NCBI GenBank assembly: GCA_023374025.1
Contig: SIJG01000008.1
Coordinates: 2,244,057 to 2,308,056, forward strand
Length of the DNA: 64,000 nucleotides
Reading direction: 5' to 3'
Origin: Heterodera schachtii
Taxonomy: Eukaryota > Nematoda > Chromadorea > Rhabditida > Heteroderidae
Of this stretch, positions 21,886 to 34,500 are shown one piece after another; positions within the stretch are counted from its first letter, which is position 1, and each line of letters begins with the position of its first letter. Below the pieces are notes generated by a model. That model was given only the letters and a program-made list of their open reading frames with translations, did not search any database and was not told where the DNA came from. A program made the translations under genes and the position numbers.

Positions 21886-22435
21886 CGACGGCAATTTTTT
21901 TTTTGACAATGGCACCATTAATTGGACAATTTCCATTTTGCCTCCATCACCTCCTTATTAAGAATTTAAAAGTTTTAGACCTAGTTAAAAATCGCTCAAA
22001 ATTTAGACTTAATGTTAGTTTTTTTAAGATATATTTAGTGAAAATTTAATCACAACTAATTATCCGAAAGTGATCAGAAGAGTACCTTATTTTATTGTGA
22101 TGTCCTTGATACATTCTAATGTTTATATTCTGAAAATGTCCGTTAAAAAATATTTGAAAAATCTTACGAATTATTAATTATGCCTTTATTTAAGACTTAT
22201 ATTTTAAAATGTTTTATTGAACTTGACTCTTTCTATAATTAACAAAATCGCACCAAAATTTTTTTCGAACAATTCAACAAGATTTTTAAAATAGAAATAT
22301 TAATTTATATTCATAATAATTTTTTTTAAATTCCGGCAAATCAAAAAATTCGCTCACCCTTGGCAAAAATTTTTTTTTTTATTAAACACAGTTTTTGCGC
22401 ACACCCATCAAAAATAGCTCAAGACCAGCACAAAC
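21886..22435. other. 3' flank of the lipin-like gene, nothing else seen
   Basis: AT-rich. A candidate polyadenylation context is present (ATTAATTG/ATTTAA) but I cannot fix a cleavage site. Confidence 0.4.
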
Positions 22436-22439
22436 AGTT

Positions 22440-22850
22440 CGAGAAAAGGGGGGGAAGAGGAGGAGGAAGAGGAAGAAGAGAAGGAAGAAGAATAAGGAAG
22501 AAGAGGAGGAGGAAATGAACAATAGGAAGAGGAAGAAAAGGGAGAGAGAGGGTGGAAAGAAAGAGAGGAGAGAGAGAGAGGAGGGGGTGGGGGAAAGAGA
22601 GAGTGATAGTGAGTGAATGAGAGAGGAGGGGGGGAGAGAGAGGGATGGTGAGAGAGAGGCATGAGAGAGACAGAGAGAGAGAGAGAGGGAGGTGAGAGAG
22701 AAAAAGGGGGCGGAGGGGGGGGGAAGAGAGAAGCGAGAGAGAGATGGAGAGTGAGGGAGGGGAGAGAGAGAGAAGGAGGGGGGGGGGGAGAGAGAAAGAG
22801 AGGGATAGTGAGAGAATGAGAGAGAGAGGGGAGGGGGAGAGAGAGAACCT
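22440..22850. repeat. 410-bp polypurine (GA) tract
   Basis: Nearly pure A/G on the plus strand, beginning GGGGGGAAGAGG and ending in GAGAGAGAGAACC. No gene. Confidence 0.9.
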
Positions 22851-22859
22851 TGGAACCCT

Positions 22860-24612
22860 CAATGTCTTGGGGACTTGGCTTAACAGTGTTGTAAAAATTT
22901 CTGACTTTTGACCCCTAAAAGTTGATTTTTTGTTAGTTAAAATGTAGATTTTTATAAATTTTCATATTCTGTTGCAGCCCCCCGTGAATGAGGGATTTTG
23001 AGATGTACAAATGGTTCATTTTACTACTAAGAAAAAAGGAGTGGCACACCAATCAAATGCCAACAAAAAGCTGATAAACCAGGCATTTTCTCATAAACAA
23101 AAAAATCTACTGATTAACGAGGCAATTTTCCCACAAACTTTACACAAAGACAAAGAAAGAAAGGATTACAAATTGTGTGATTTGTCGGTTTTGCCGTTTT
23201 TTTCAAAATTGATTAAGATCAATTAAATTGTGTTGTGTTCGACAGGCACTCCTTTCTTTTTTGTACAAGGATGGATGGATCCATTTGTACATTCTCAACT
23301 TCATCATCATTTCATCCATTAGCGAGCAGCAGTGTTGCCATTTGAATTTATTCATTTCTATGGTTTTTTGTTGTCCGTGGCTATCTCATCAGCCTATCCT
23401 CCTTGTTTCCATTATTTCCTTGATTTTGTTTCAAATCACAAAATGGCTAATTAAGCATAATTGCTCTAATTAAGCATAATTGCTAATTGTAAGCCATTCT
23501 TTTTGCTCCTCCATGGCCTCAAATTTCTATTTCTCAATATGATAATCTCTGTTTTTTCTCAAAAATTCGCCACTAGAATTTTTTGTTTTGTTTTACAGCC
23601 CATCACATCCCACTCTTGACCTATCAAATCTTAATGATTGTGGGCATCGGCAACAAAAAGTTTTTTAATTTTTCAGATTAATACAATTACAAAATTATGA
23701 ATTTGTATCAATTCAACTTCGATTTCTTTGTCCATTCCAACTCGGCCGAAATAAAAGTAAGTGAAAATTTTAATTTTTGTTTTACAGTTTCCTGCTTTAA
23801 TTGTGTCCTCATTTTGTTAAATTGTGGCATTTTGGTGTTGAGTTGCATAGGACAATCAGCCAACTAAAGGCATATCTTTTTGTTCGACCCAAAAACCGAA
23901 CGGGCATTTCAAAAATTGGTTACCCCGAATACAAAGTCGGTTGTATGTATGTATTTGTTCTATGCAACTCGTACATTTTTATTTTATTCTTTCATTTTCA
24001 TGCAATTTCTTCTGACTTAATCTCTAATTTTTGTTTTCTTAGTGTTTTTCAAAAAAATCGGCTGTCCTTTTTCAAATTATAATTTTTGCTTTAATTTCAA
24101 TGAATCAATTCAAAATGGTTAATTTTGTGTGTGTGTTTTTCTCCCTTTAAATGTCTCTTCCGTAATTGGATGATGTGCCATTTAGTGCTGCTCGAGAGTC
24201 TCGGGAATTTTCGGTCTCGAGCAGCTATTAACTCAATTTTTCTCGCGATTTTTTAAAAATGAGTTCCGTTTCGCAAAATTGACGCCATCGGAAGCAGTCG
24301 ACAGTCGCTGCGCAAGAACAATGGCGAAGGCGGCACACCTTTTGCTTCGCCTCTTTCTTGGACGATGGATGATCAATCATCAATTTAGTGTTCTTTGATC
24401 AATAAAAATGGGCACTTGTCAATTTGATCACCAATGTTTAATTTGCTTCGTTTATCAGTGCGCAGAATGCCGACAACTTTCGTTGGTCAACAAATGTCAT
24501 TATCGCTGGACTTTGTTCGCTGAAACCGAGATGGTGCCGTGCCAAGCCAGAAGCCAACAGAAAGTGCCATCGTCCAACATCTCTGCTCAACAAATGCAAT
24601 AGTCGCACGACT
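22860..24612. other. Intergenic region with a possible orphan first exon
   Basis: ATG at 23697 opens MNLYQFNFDFFVHSNSAEIK and ends at a consensus donor AAAA|GTAAGTG (23757). A convincing downstream exon could not be joined: candidates near 23845 and 24300 lose frame. A tandem repeat starts at about 24489. Otherwise nothing is recognised. Confidence 0.3.
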
Positions 24613-24682
24613 TTGTTGGTTGAAACCGAGACGGTGCCAAGACGGAAGCCAACAGAAAGTGCCATCGTCCAACATCTGCAAC
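24489..24682 (+). repeat. Two-copy ~95-bp tandem duplication 5' of the next gene
   Basis: CAACAAATG...GACTTTGTT then GAAACCGAGAYGGTGCC and GCCATCGTCCAACATCT appear twice (about 24489-24584 and 24588-24676). The second copy is inside the possible 5' extension of the following gene's first exon. Confidence 0.75.
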
Positions 24683-24720
24683 CTTCACTCATTCCCCTGC
24701 CAATAAACACAAAGAACAAA

Positions 24721-26764
24721 ATGGACAAATCACCTAAAAAAAAGAACGGAACAACGGCTGACGACGAAAATGGACAGCGAAATCGGCGACGGTTTCCAAA
24801 CGAACTGATTTCTGAGTTGGTATTGGGTGTGCCGAGCACAAAATGGCCCGGACGGCAACTGCTGCTCACTTCTTCACTTGTTTGCCGGATTATTGCGGGC
24901 AGTAAAAAGACTCAAAATTGGCGAAAACCTTTGCCAATTATGGTAATGTAATGGCACGACGGTTGGAGTTGTTTGCGGTGTTTGCCCCGTGCAAATGCTT
25001 TTCCAACTAAAATAACCATTTTGAAAAATAATGAAATTTTCGCTCTATCGTTTGTCATCTCTCATTTTCACTTTCACTTATTTAAATCTTTCATTTATGA
25101 AAGACTTCACAAAAAGATTGAGCTAATAAAACTAATTTAATTACAGGCCCTGGACAATAATTTCTTTCGACATGAACTGACCAGTTTTCACCGTGTAAGT
25201 GGGACCAATTGCAAACCGAACTGTATAAACCCAACTTTGGGATTTGCTTTTACAATAATGGAAAAGATTTTTCGTCGATTTTTCCAATGCGTCACAGCTT
25301 AGTCAGATTAAAAAATGCCATTAAGTTTTTGGAAAAATTTTCAAATTAAAAATGCCGGTTGATTTTCTGGACACCGAATTATGTGCATGAAACTGCTCTT
25401 CTCTAAGGCTATAATATTCCATAATTTTAGATGTTTCCTCTCCTACCCCGATGGCATTCATATTCTGGCCTCTTCCTGGACAAATTTTCCGCATATTACC
25501 ACCGCTACATGTGGCTGCGTACCCATGAGACCACAAACGTGCTGTCCAAGTCGTTCGCTGTTGTGATTACGATTGACCCGGCACAATTGCCTGAAGGACG
25601 TTCGGCAGATAAGGCGGTGGGAATTGTTTGAAAGATGTTTTAATTGTCTAAATGTCCTGTCTGGGTTCGGGGCATCTGATCATGGTGTATCTAATGACCC
25701 AAGGACGTAGCCAGACCCTTGGATTTGGGAGGGGGTGTGGCTGAAGTCAAAAATTAGGTTTATAGTGGTGTATTTTTCGTTTTTGAAATCCCGAATTAGG
25801 GGGTGTTATTTAAACATTTTAAACTTGTGACCTTACCAAAAATCATATATTAGCCCGGTTCCAAAATCCCGACTTTATCCTGAATACAAAAAATCATTTC
25901 CTAATCCGAGTGTCATTGCCATGGTTAAATCCCGATTTATTCCCGACTTATCAAAATTCCCAATCTCCTCTTGGTAAGCCTTTTCAGAATTGTTTTTCTA
26001 TTAAGAAAGATGCGCTTCAAATCGCCCTGGAAAGTCATCCTACGTTGGCAAATTACTGCACCTTTCTTTACTTTCGTTCGCATCCTATTGTTGTGAGTTT
26101 TAGTGCTACCAATTTTTTAAATTTCTTTCGGTTTTTTGCTTTTACAAAAAAATGGGCAACCTTTTAAATTTTACTCATTTTCTTAATAAATTTGACTTTT
26201 GTGGTTAAAAATTTCCTAGTTTTTTCCACTGCACCCAAGTTTTTTAAATACATTGTACAAAATTTTTGGGCCAAATGAGTTTAAAAAGGCTCGTTGGGTG
26301 CCCCTCCTGAAGTTATTGATACCGTCCTGTTATGGATAATGAAATCCTAATTCTAATTGATTTGTGCCTTGACACTCAATTCATTCATTAATTAGATTAG
26401 GTCGCCGACAAAATGTGCTTGTTTTTCCCCGCAACTTTATCCGACGAAGAGGTGAAAGCGCAACTTTTTTGGGTCCTCGCCATGTTAAATCATGAGATTT
26501 TGAAGGTGGGAGAGACGGAGAGATTATCAATAAGTTTGGGTAGCAGCATTTCATGGGCCAACGAATTCTCACAATTTTCCATTCCATTTTTTGGTCATTC
26601 TATGAATCGTTTTTCAAATGTAATAACAAAATGTAATTTAAAAATTGGTTTCCAAATGAATCATGTCCAATAATTTGGCCTTTTTCCCTTTTTGGCAGTC
26701 ATTAACAGCTTAATTATTAAATTTCTCATTTCCACAGGCGACGAAGGGCGGCGGTTCACCATGA
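24721..26764 (+). CDS. Unknown six-exon protein with F-box-like N-terminus
   Basis: Exons: 24721-24942, 25147-25194, 25431-25616, 25988-26092, 26401-26505, 26738-26764. All introns are GT-AG and all in phase 0; the sum is 231 codons (230 aa). After a Lys/Asn-rich start, RRFPNELISELVLGVPS and LLLTSSLVCRII resemble the first part of an F-box, a Skp1-binding motif, but the match is weak. Later exons (FFRHELTSFH, FSAYYHRYMWLRTHET, SHPTLANYCTFLYFRSHP, LSDEEVKAQLFWVLAMLNHEI) belong to no family I recognise. An in-frame upstream ATG at 24613 would add 36 residues. Uniform phase-0 introns strengthen the model. Function is unknown. Confidence 0.68.
25700..25830. mobile_element. Truncated relic of the CAAGGGCGTAG MITE family
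   Basis: CCAAGGACGTAGCCAGACCCTTGG-like sequence, then GAAATCCCGAATTAGGGGG, matches the right half of the 7651-8051 element in inverse orientation. It lies in an intron of the preceding gene. The other end is not recognisable. Confidence 0.65.
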
Positions 26765-27654
26765 GCAATTGAGTGTTGTGGCGTTTTTGGCGTTTTGTTG
26801 TTTATCGATGACTAAATTCCGTGCCGGGTTTTTTACTATTGCCTTATGTTTAGCCAGTCAGTTCACTTCCCATTCACATAGACTTTCTATTTTTTGGTGC
26901 TAATTATGTGAGAGTTTTGTCTGTCTGTCCTTCGTTCGTTGGGAGTGTGAAGCCATCGTTTTTTAAATTAAATACATTTCAAAAATCCATTTTAAAATCA
27001 TTGGCATTTTCACAATCTCTTTGATTTGGCATTTCTTTTTCATGTTTCACCAAATCTCTCCTCAAAAATTCAGTCTCCTCCCATCATTTATTCCCAGTTT
27101 TGTACTTTGTCTTCCTATCACTTTTCTCAACAGTTACACATGCACAATTCATTAATTTATGCTTCCGACAGTTTTTACATAAAGCATAAATGGATTCAAA
27201 AACTGAATTCGTACTTTAAAGCTCTCATTTTGTTTTATTTGGATTAATGCTAAAAATTGCAGGCCTAACAAGTTAGGCAAAGTATTCCAATTTGATCAAT
27301 AAAAATTTGTTTTTGAACACAGAAATTCAATCATAATTACAAATTATTTTTTAAATCTATTTTATTGTAAAAATTCATTTCGTTTTTTGATTATTTCTAT
27401 TGCGTCCGGTTTGGATTTTCACAAAAAGCGATTAAACTAATTCTATAATTTAAAAAAATCATAGAATTCGTAATAAGGATGTGGAGGATTAGAGATATTT
27501 CCTTTTTCTCTTTGATTTTTCCTTATTTATTCATTCGAAAGTTTGATTTTTTGGTAATACGCACTCTTTCAATTAATTTATTGCGTTGATCATTTTATTG
27601 CCACTGATCATGTCATCCATTAATTAATTTATTGCGCGGATCATTATCACTAAA

Positions 27655-30600
27655 TTAGCCTCTTGGTCTGTATTTGTTGATTTTCCGTTGTTTCATCCGT
27701 TCGATCAGTTGGTCGTACTTTTTCATTCGGATGAAAACGCGAATGCCTTCACAGAGGCACATCAGAATGAGCACGGCCGAAACAGTCTGCAAAAAGCATT
27801 AAAATGCCATTGTTACCATTTACGGGGGGAGGGGAGGTACGATCATTGATTGGTAGTATTCCCATCTACAGTATGACTATACTATACATTTCCGTGTTGT
27901 ATTAGCCAAAAAATCAAAGAATCGTTCAAAATTTTTAATTGTTAAATTTGTAGATTTTGAAAAGCAAATTTCGAAGAAAATTTCAAGAAAACAAATTTTG
28001 GAAATTTGTTTTAAAGAAATCATCATAAAATTTCATAAAAAAACCTATTTCAACAAAAAAAATTTCTTTAATTTCTTATAAACAAATTTGTTTTATGTTT
28101 GAAAAAAAATCAAATTTTTGGGCATAAAACGATGCAGGGGGAGAGGACGAGTTGCTTCTATTGAATTCACAAACACCCATTTAATTAATTAATTATGTGC
28201 ACCACCTGGATGATGATGACCACACTAAGCAGTTTTGGCCTGAAGTTGGTGCACAGCCACATGTGTTCCCAGTCAAATTCAGTGCGAAGAGATAACAGAA
28301 AAACGATCAGCCAGCTCAAGCAGCTCAAGATCAGCACAAACAGTTCAAGAAACTTAGCAAAGGGAATAAAAAAAAATTATTGTACATTTTTTTTTTGTTC
28401 CTCAGCCCCAAAAAATGTTTTCCAATGTAATTTTCTGAATTTTAAGTGCCACTGGAGAAAACAGGAACATTTTTAGTAAAATTTACGACAAAAAGAATCT
28501 ATTTTTTAAAATTAAAATTGCTTCACATTTAACGCGATTAAACCGTCCAGCGGTTCCGGCAAGAGCCACCGAGAAAACATTTTGCAAATTTTAAAAAATT
28601 TGTGAAGAAACCGAAATAAATTTCAAATGCATCTGTTTTTCCTTAAAAATTTTTTTTTTTGTTTTCTGTTGACCCACCAATTTTCCACGTTTCTGCTGAA
28701 AATTGTCCTCATCCAAACAGTTGAGCAGATAAATTTGGGCAAAAAGCAACAGAAATTGGGCCAACGCAACTGCAACAGTGACCACACTGCGATTGGCCAA
28801 AATGATCAGCGGGTTGCCCTTTGATTGTTGCTGTTGCTGCAGTAATTGGACACTTATTGGCTCATTAGGCAATGATGATGATGGTGAAGACGACCCTTGC
28901 AAGTTCAACTGTTAATTGAGAACTAATTGATGATATGGATAATGATCATTTGGTAGACTGATCAATGATCACAGTATGGAGCGAGAGATTGACGACTAAT
29001 TAATGATATGATACTGTTACAGGAGAGGGCGAGTTAATTGAGGACTAATTAATGATATGATACTGTTACAGGAGGAGAGAGTTGACTCAGGACTAATTAA
29101 TAATATGATACTGTTACAGGAGGGCACGAGCCGATGATGACAAATTAATGATAATCCGCTTATTAACAATGCTCGAGAGAGGCAGTGAGCGAGATAGGCG
29201 AAAGAGAGTGAGTGGAAGAGGATATAATGTGAGCGAGGGAGAGAGAGAGAGAGGGGAGAGAAGAAGCTGAGATAATGTGAAGGAGAGAGAGAAAGAAGAG
29301 AGAGGAGAGATAAAGGAGCAAAGATAAATCCTCGAACTTGAGATTTTCCAGTGCCATTGACTGCTTCACCTCGTAGCAAAAGAGCGACGCTGCCGTCGCC
29401 GTTTCTCCGTCATCCGCATTGGCATCGGCAAGCAAATCGTCGCCAAAATTGCTGAAATCATTTAAATATATATTTTTAAATCCTTTTCGATCAAAATTTC
29501 GGCACCTCCTCTTCCTCCTCCTCCTACTTTTGCTTCGTTTTATTGCGTCAGTGCCAGTGCCGTCCGTGGACAGCAATTCCTCCTCCTGCTTCACCTGTTC
29601 CACCAATCGCACAATTTCCTGATGAGTGGGCGGCGATGGGAGAAAGTTGGACCCCTCGAAGAACCACCATAGGCGAAGACGGGGTCGAATGTGTTGATGC
29701 TGATAATTACAAAAACTAATTAACTGCTTTATTGGCATCATTTTGCATCGCTAATCCCTCAAATTGTTTTTGATGGGCACTTATTCAAATTAATATTTTA
29801 GTTTAAGATGGCTCTTGATTTAAGGGTGGATGATTACTTTAAAAAGGTGTTAATTAGCTAATTGAGTGAGTCGAGGGTTCACTTTCCTCCCAGGTCTATT
29901 ATTTTGCCCAATCTTAATTGAATTTTAATCAAATTAATTTTTTAATTGACAAATTTAATGACCCTATGAGGGCTAAACAATTTGAGCACTGAAAAATTTT
30001 TTCGAGAGCATTAAATTATTGCGGCTGGGAGAGGGAGAGGGGTTTTAATTTGCTAATTAATGAATGCATGATGTCTATTAATTAGCTAATTATTGCGGGG
30101 CAAGGGGGGGGTGTTAATTAGTAATGATTGCGTTGCGGTTGGGAGGGGTAATTAGCTAATGATTGCGGGGGGTAATAATATCTAACTTAAAATAATGGCA
30201 CTATTGATAAAGGTGAATCAATTAATCCCCGCCGTTTCTTCTGCAGCTAACCGTTGGCTGATGATTGTTGTCGCCCATCGATGGCTGTCTTTTGGGGTCC
30301 ACATAAAAGAACAGTGCTTTGCACGCACCGCGAAGGCCATGATGGAGCGGTTCCTTTTGAATTTAATTTGGCACTAATAAGGGGACTAATTGAATTAATT
30401 GCCAAGCGTCCAGGAAAAATACAAAAATTCAGGACCCGGGTATCGAGATTTTGCCAAAAATTGTCTGTCGGGACTAATGTGTTAAATTCGCCCAAAAATC
30501 ACGGTTCCCGGTTCCAATTCTGGCACTCAATTAAGCGATGTCATGGCATTTAATAATACAATTGCATGACAAATCATTGTGACGCCAAAATACTGGCGTT

Positions 30601-30840
30601 CCGTTTATAATAACGGAACAATTAAATGTAAATCATTAGGTTAATTAATTAGTTAAAGTTAATTACGCACAAATTTGTGCCATTCGCAAGCGAATATTGT
30701 TTATGTGTGTATGTTACCTTCACATTGACAAATGTGCCGCAAATTAACGACTCTGACAAAAGTCGCCAGAGGGCAAATGCCGTGATCGCCGTTTGGACCA
30801 ATTTGTGTACATAGAAAAAGCGAATGCTCACGTTCATCAT
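27655..30840 (-). CDS. Unknown multi-pass membrane protein, 7 exons
   Basis: Exons in coding order: 30840-30718, 30373-30252, 29699-29595, 29451-29370, 28908-28678, 28352-28206, 27786-27655. All junctions are GT-AG and phase-consistent (0,2,2,0,0,0), total 314 codons (313 aa). Predicted membrane segments: KLVQTAITAFALWRLLSES in exon 1, VVTVAVALAQFLLLFAQIYL in exon 5, FLELFVLILSCLSWLIVFL in exon 6, and VSAVLILMCLCEGIRVF in exon 7. The middle is soluble, with an acidic patch (ADANADDGETATAAS) and a glutamine run. The tail is basic (ERMKQRKINKYRPRG). No family recognised. The closed frame arithmetic makes a real gene likely. Confidence 0.75.
28985..29135. repeat. Tandem repeat with GATATGATACTGTTACAGGAG
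   Basis: Three copies of a ~49-bp unit, GACTAATTAATGATATGATAC then TGTTACAGGAG, in intron 4 of the membrane-protein gene. Confidence 0.85.
29155..29330. repeat. GA-rich tract in an intron
   Basis: GAGAGAGAG-rich run following the tandem array, within the same intron. Creates low-complexity open frames on the minus strand. Confidence 0.8.
29750..30250. other. Intron with AATTAGCTAAT repeats
   Basis: Intron 2 of the membrane-protein gene. It holds several imperfect copies of TTAATTAGCTAATKATTGCGG (about 30000-30175) and no other feature. Confidence 0.6.
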
Positions 30841-31587
30841 AGTTCAATTTTAAACGAATATTTGGCACAAAAAATGCGTAAATTGACCTATTAAAATATG
30901 CGTAAATGCGGCACAAAAAAGCCCAAGATTTTGTGCCAAACATTCGGAATGCCACACCAAACTGTATCCCGGAAAATACAAATTAAAATGAAATTAAAGG
31001 GGAAATTGAAAGCGAAAGAGCACGCTAATGAGAGACAAACAAGCAAAAGAGAGGGGGACGGGAGAGCGATAAGCGGATTAGCTAATGGAGGCTTCTTGAT
31101 CAAAGTTTTTGATGGGGAAAAAGTTGAAATTAATCCTCCTACTCGCCCCCCAAAGAGGAAGATTTTTTTTCATAGGTATGGCACTAAGCCCTGCACTTTT
31201 CCGGTTTTTTTCCAAAACTAAAATTTTTTAAAGGGGGGGGGGAGGACTAGGCACGAGCTAATCCCGTTTTTCTCTTTCTGGGGCACAAAATTTGTCAAAT
31301 TTAGCAAAAGTGAAACGGAATAATGTGTTTTTGGACTGCTCGAGTTTCTCGGCTACTAATAAATTGTGGATTTTAATTTTTCATACCCAAAAATTGGGTC
31401 TGATTTCTCGGAATTTATATTTTACCCATTTTTGGCATTCAAATTATTTCTTCATCGGTGATTTTGCACCCAAATTGCATCGAATTTGCTAAAAACAAAA
31501 ATTTAATTCTTTTAAAATGGCTAACAAAAACAACAACAATAACAAAGTGTGTGTTTAATTGGCATGTAAATCTCCTTTTCTTTCCTT
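30841..31587. other. Spacer between two minus-strand genes, nothing recognised
   Basis: AT-rich. It must contain the promoter of the membrane-protein gene and the 3' end of UTP25, but no distinctive element is visible. Confidence 0.5.
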
Positions 31588-34500
31588 TCAATTCGCTTCC
31601 AAAATTTCCGGGTTTTCACTTTGCTTTTGGTCCAACAAAATTTGGGTAGCCTCCGTGCCGAAAATGTTTTCCAGACGAAGACAGTCAAATTTGCTGAACA
31701 ACAGCCAACAGGGCAAACGATGATGATCGGATGCCGACTTTTCTGGAAAAAAATTGTTTTTTTTTTCAAATCCCCGACTTCCCCATTGGAATTTTACCCA
31801 AATTTCTCGCCCCCATTTGCATCAATTCGTTGTAGAAATGCGCATTTTGTGGTGGCCTGGTAAAACATGATCGCGTTGACCCCTTTGATTGGGTAGCGAA
31901 AATAGTAGTGGAACCTGCAAAAGTATTCAACAAAATTGAAAAAAAAAAAATTTTTTTTTGAGGGTTTGGGAGTGCTTAAACGAGAAAAATGAATCCATTT
32001 TTTGAAAATTTTTGTAGTTTCTCAAAAATTAGCTTAACTCTGTTAAATGACGGCAACATTAGGAATTGAAGAGCAAAAAAAAAAAAATTCTTCCCCACCC
32101 CTTCGAAATTTTTTCGAGGGTCAAGCCCCTCGGTCGGTCTCGAAGAAATTCTCGGATTTTTTGGGTCTCGCGTCTCGGGGGTCGATTCTTGTGTCCGGAT
32201 CAAATCCGGTCTCGAACAACACTACAGTCTCCACCCCGCTCTCACCGTTCCGTCATTAGCATCATCCGTCGCTCGCCCCGGGCGAACAAATTGCGCGCCT
32301 TGGCCACTTTGCCGGTCTGCGCGTACTCATGCAACTGCACAAAGTGCTCACACTGACGCTTCAGCCAATTGCGCACGCGCACAAAGTCAAAATAGGAGGG
32401 CACAAATAATAAAGTGCCGGACTGACCTGGCAAAAAGTTAGGACCAAGAATTAATTATTGAACAGACAGCGCCGAAATTTAATAAAAATTAAATTCCATT
32501 AAATTTCCAAGTTTTTTGACCCCCCCCCCCCGCCCAATTCGACATATTTTTTTTTGGAAATTTCACTCCAAAATGGCAAATAACAGCCTAAAAAAATTTC
32601 CTAAAAAGTTAAAATATTTGTTTATCACCGATCATTTGGTGCAAAAATTTTTAAAAAATTCCGTTTTTTTTTACGTTTTCCCGTACATTTTGGGAAAATT
32701 TGTCGCACAAAATATTGGAAGCGCTGCTCCGCCTGCTCGGCCGGCGAAGCGGCGTCAAACCGATGGAACTCCTGCACATACGGCATGGAAAGCTGGCAAA
32801 AAAAAAATATATAAATAGCCAAAAAATGGATTTTAAATTGTTTTTTTACTTGCGTAACCAATGGCGGGTCCATGGGTTTCTGCACGACAGTGGCCAAACC
32901 GGCAAAGTTGGCACAATGTTGAGCAAAACTGGGTGAAAAAAGTGGGTAAATAAACACAGAAAGTAGCTCATTGTAAGTCGATTAAGAATTTGGCTATTGG
33001 GGGAACAGCTTGTTTAACCTCCGCACACGAAATTTTAAAAAAAAATTCACGAAAAAATTTTATGAAATTTTTTTTTTTAATTTTACGAAAAATTTTTTAA
33101 AACCGGGGGCTCCGCCACCTTTTAGGTTCGGGTAGTGGAAATGAAACCGAAAAACGAGCCAAAAAATTTATTCCCCGTCCCCCACAAGGTGTACCCAACC
33201 CCTAAGCCATGTCCCGAAAAAACGAAATCCTGGGTGGGTTTTTTTCATTCGGCAAAAAAAATTTCAAAAAAAAAACTGTAATACAGTGCGTGCATTTCCA
33301 CCGCGTGCGTGCGCGTGAACAGCAGCGTCTGGCGGTAGTGGCGCGCGTGCGTGCCGTCCCCGCTGAGCGCCCACCGTCGCACGCGCGTGATGTCGGTGCG
33401 CACGCGGCACGGCACGCTGTTCAGCAGTGCAAACACCGACTGCACATGCTCCCAGTTCTGCATCAACAGGATGTCCGCCTTGAACATGTGGGAGTTAGTT
33501 AATGTGTCTGAGTGGTCTATGCGTTTGTTTATCACTTGGTTTGGAATCCAGGTTCGAGTCCTTTTGCCGCCAAATAATTTTTAATTTTTTATGCATAAAA
33601 AAAATTTTAAAAAATTATTTTTTAATTAAAAATTTAAAAAAAATTTCAGGGTTAATTAATGGTTCAGTTTTATGAAAGAAAATTATTTTTTAAAAATTAA
33701 TTACCCTTTCCACGATTAGCAATTCGATGGATGCCAAAAAGTCGTTTGGCCCCCCGTCGTCGTCGTCGTTAGTTGCCCCATCAGTTTTCCGCCGCTTTTC
33801 GGTGCCGAGACGCAAAAATGGCGCGGATGCCTTTTGCCGCTTTTGCTTTTTTGGCGCCGTTTCGTCGCTCTCCGGTGCCGTTTCGTCCAGCAACATTTTG
33901 AGGCCGAGCGGTGAGCAAAGGATAAAATCGGACTGAAAAAATGAAATTTATGGAATTTTTCATTAGGGATCGGAAAGTGGTTAATGGCAGTTCGTATAAA
34001 ATTTTTTAAAGAAATTTTCAACTCTAAAAAAACATAAAAAAAAATTTGTGTTTGCTAATTTTTTGCAATTTTTTTTTATATTTGAAAATTCATTCGGATT
34101 TTTTAAAAAAAAAGTCCAGATTTTATTGAAAAAAGTAAAGTAAAGTAAAGTAAATTTTTTTTTTTTTTTTTTGCAAATTTTTTCTCAATAAACCTAGTGA
34201 AATTCATAGAAACTGCTTCCCGAGTTAACTCACCTCATTGAACGGTGTGTACAGCTTCAAGCATTTCTTGGCCAATCCGATGCCCAAACGGAAACAGTCG
34301 TCCACATTCCCATTCATCAACTCCTTAAAAAAATGTTTTAATGAGCGACGTTGAACGGAGAGTCAAATTGTTTGGCAATGGCACAAATTATGCAACCAAA
34401 TAAAATCGTTTTTTGGAAAAAATTTCAAACAAATAAAAAAGTTCGGTCGTTTCTTCCTGAAAATTTGCGTCCGGAAAAAAAAAGTCAAATTATTTGGCTA

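Noticed and set aside
23801..24082. 93-codon plus-strand frame
   Set aside because: No acceptor or donor combination joins it to a neighbour, and its sequence has no recognisable motif.
27656..28352. TMEM18-like identity for the C-terminal membrane segments
   Set aside because: General layout and basic tail are suggestive, but key residues do not align convincingly and the protein is much longer.
32700..32818. Plus-strand frames in UTP25 exons (also 33209-33584, 34688-35033)
   Set aside because: Antisense to secure UTP25 exons; no independent support.
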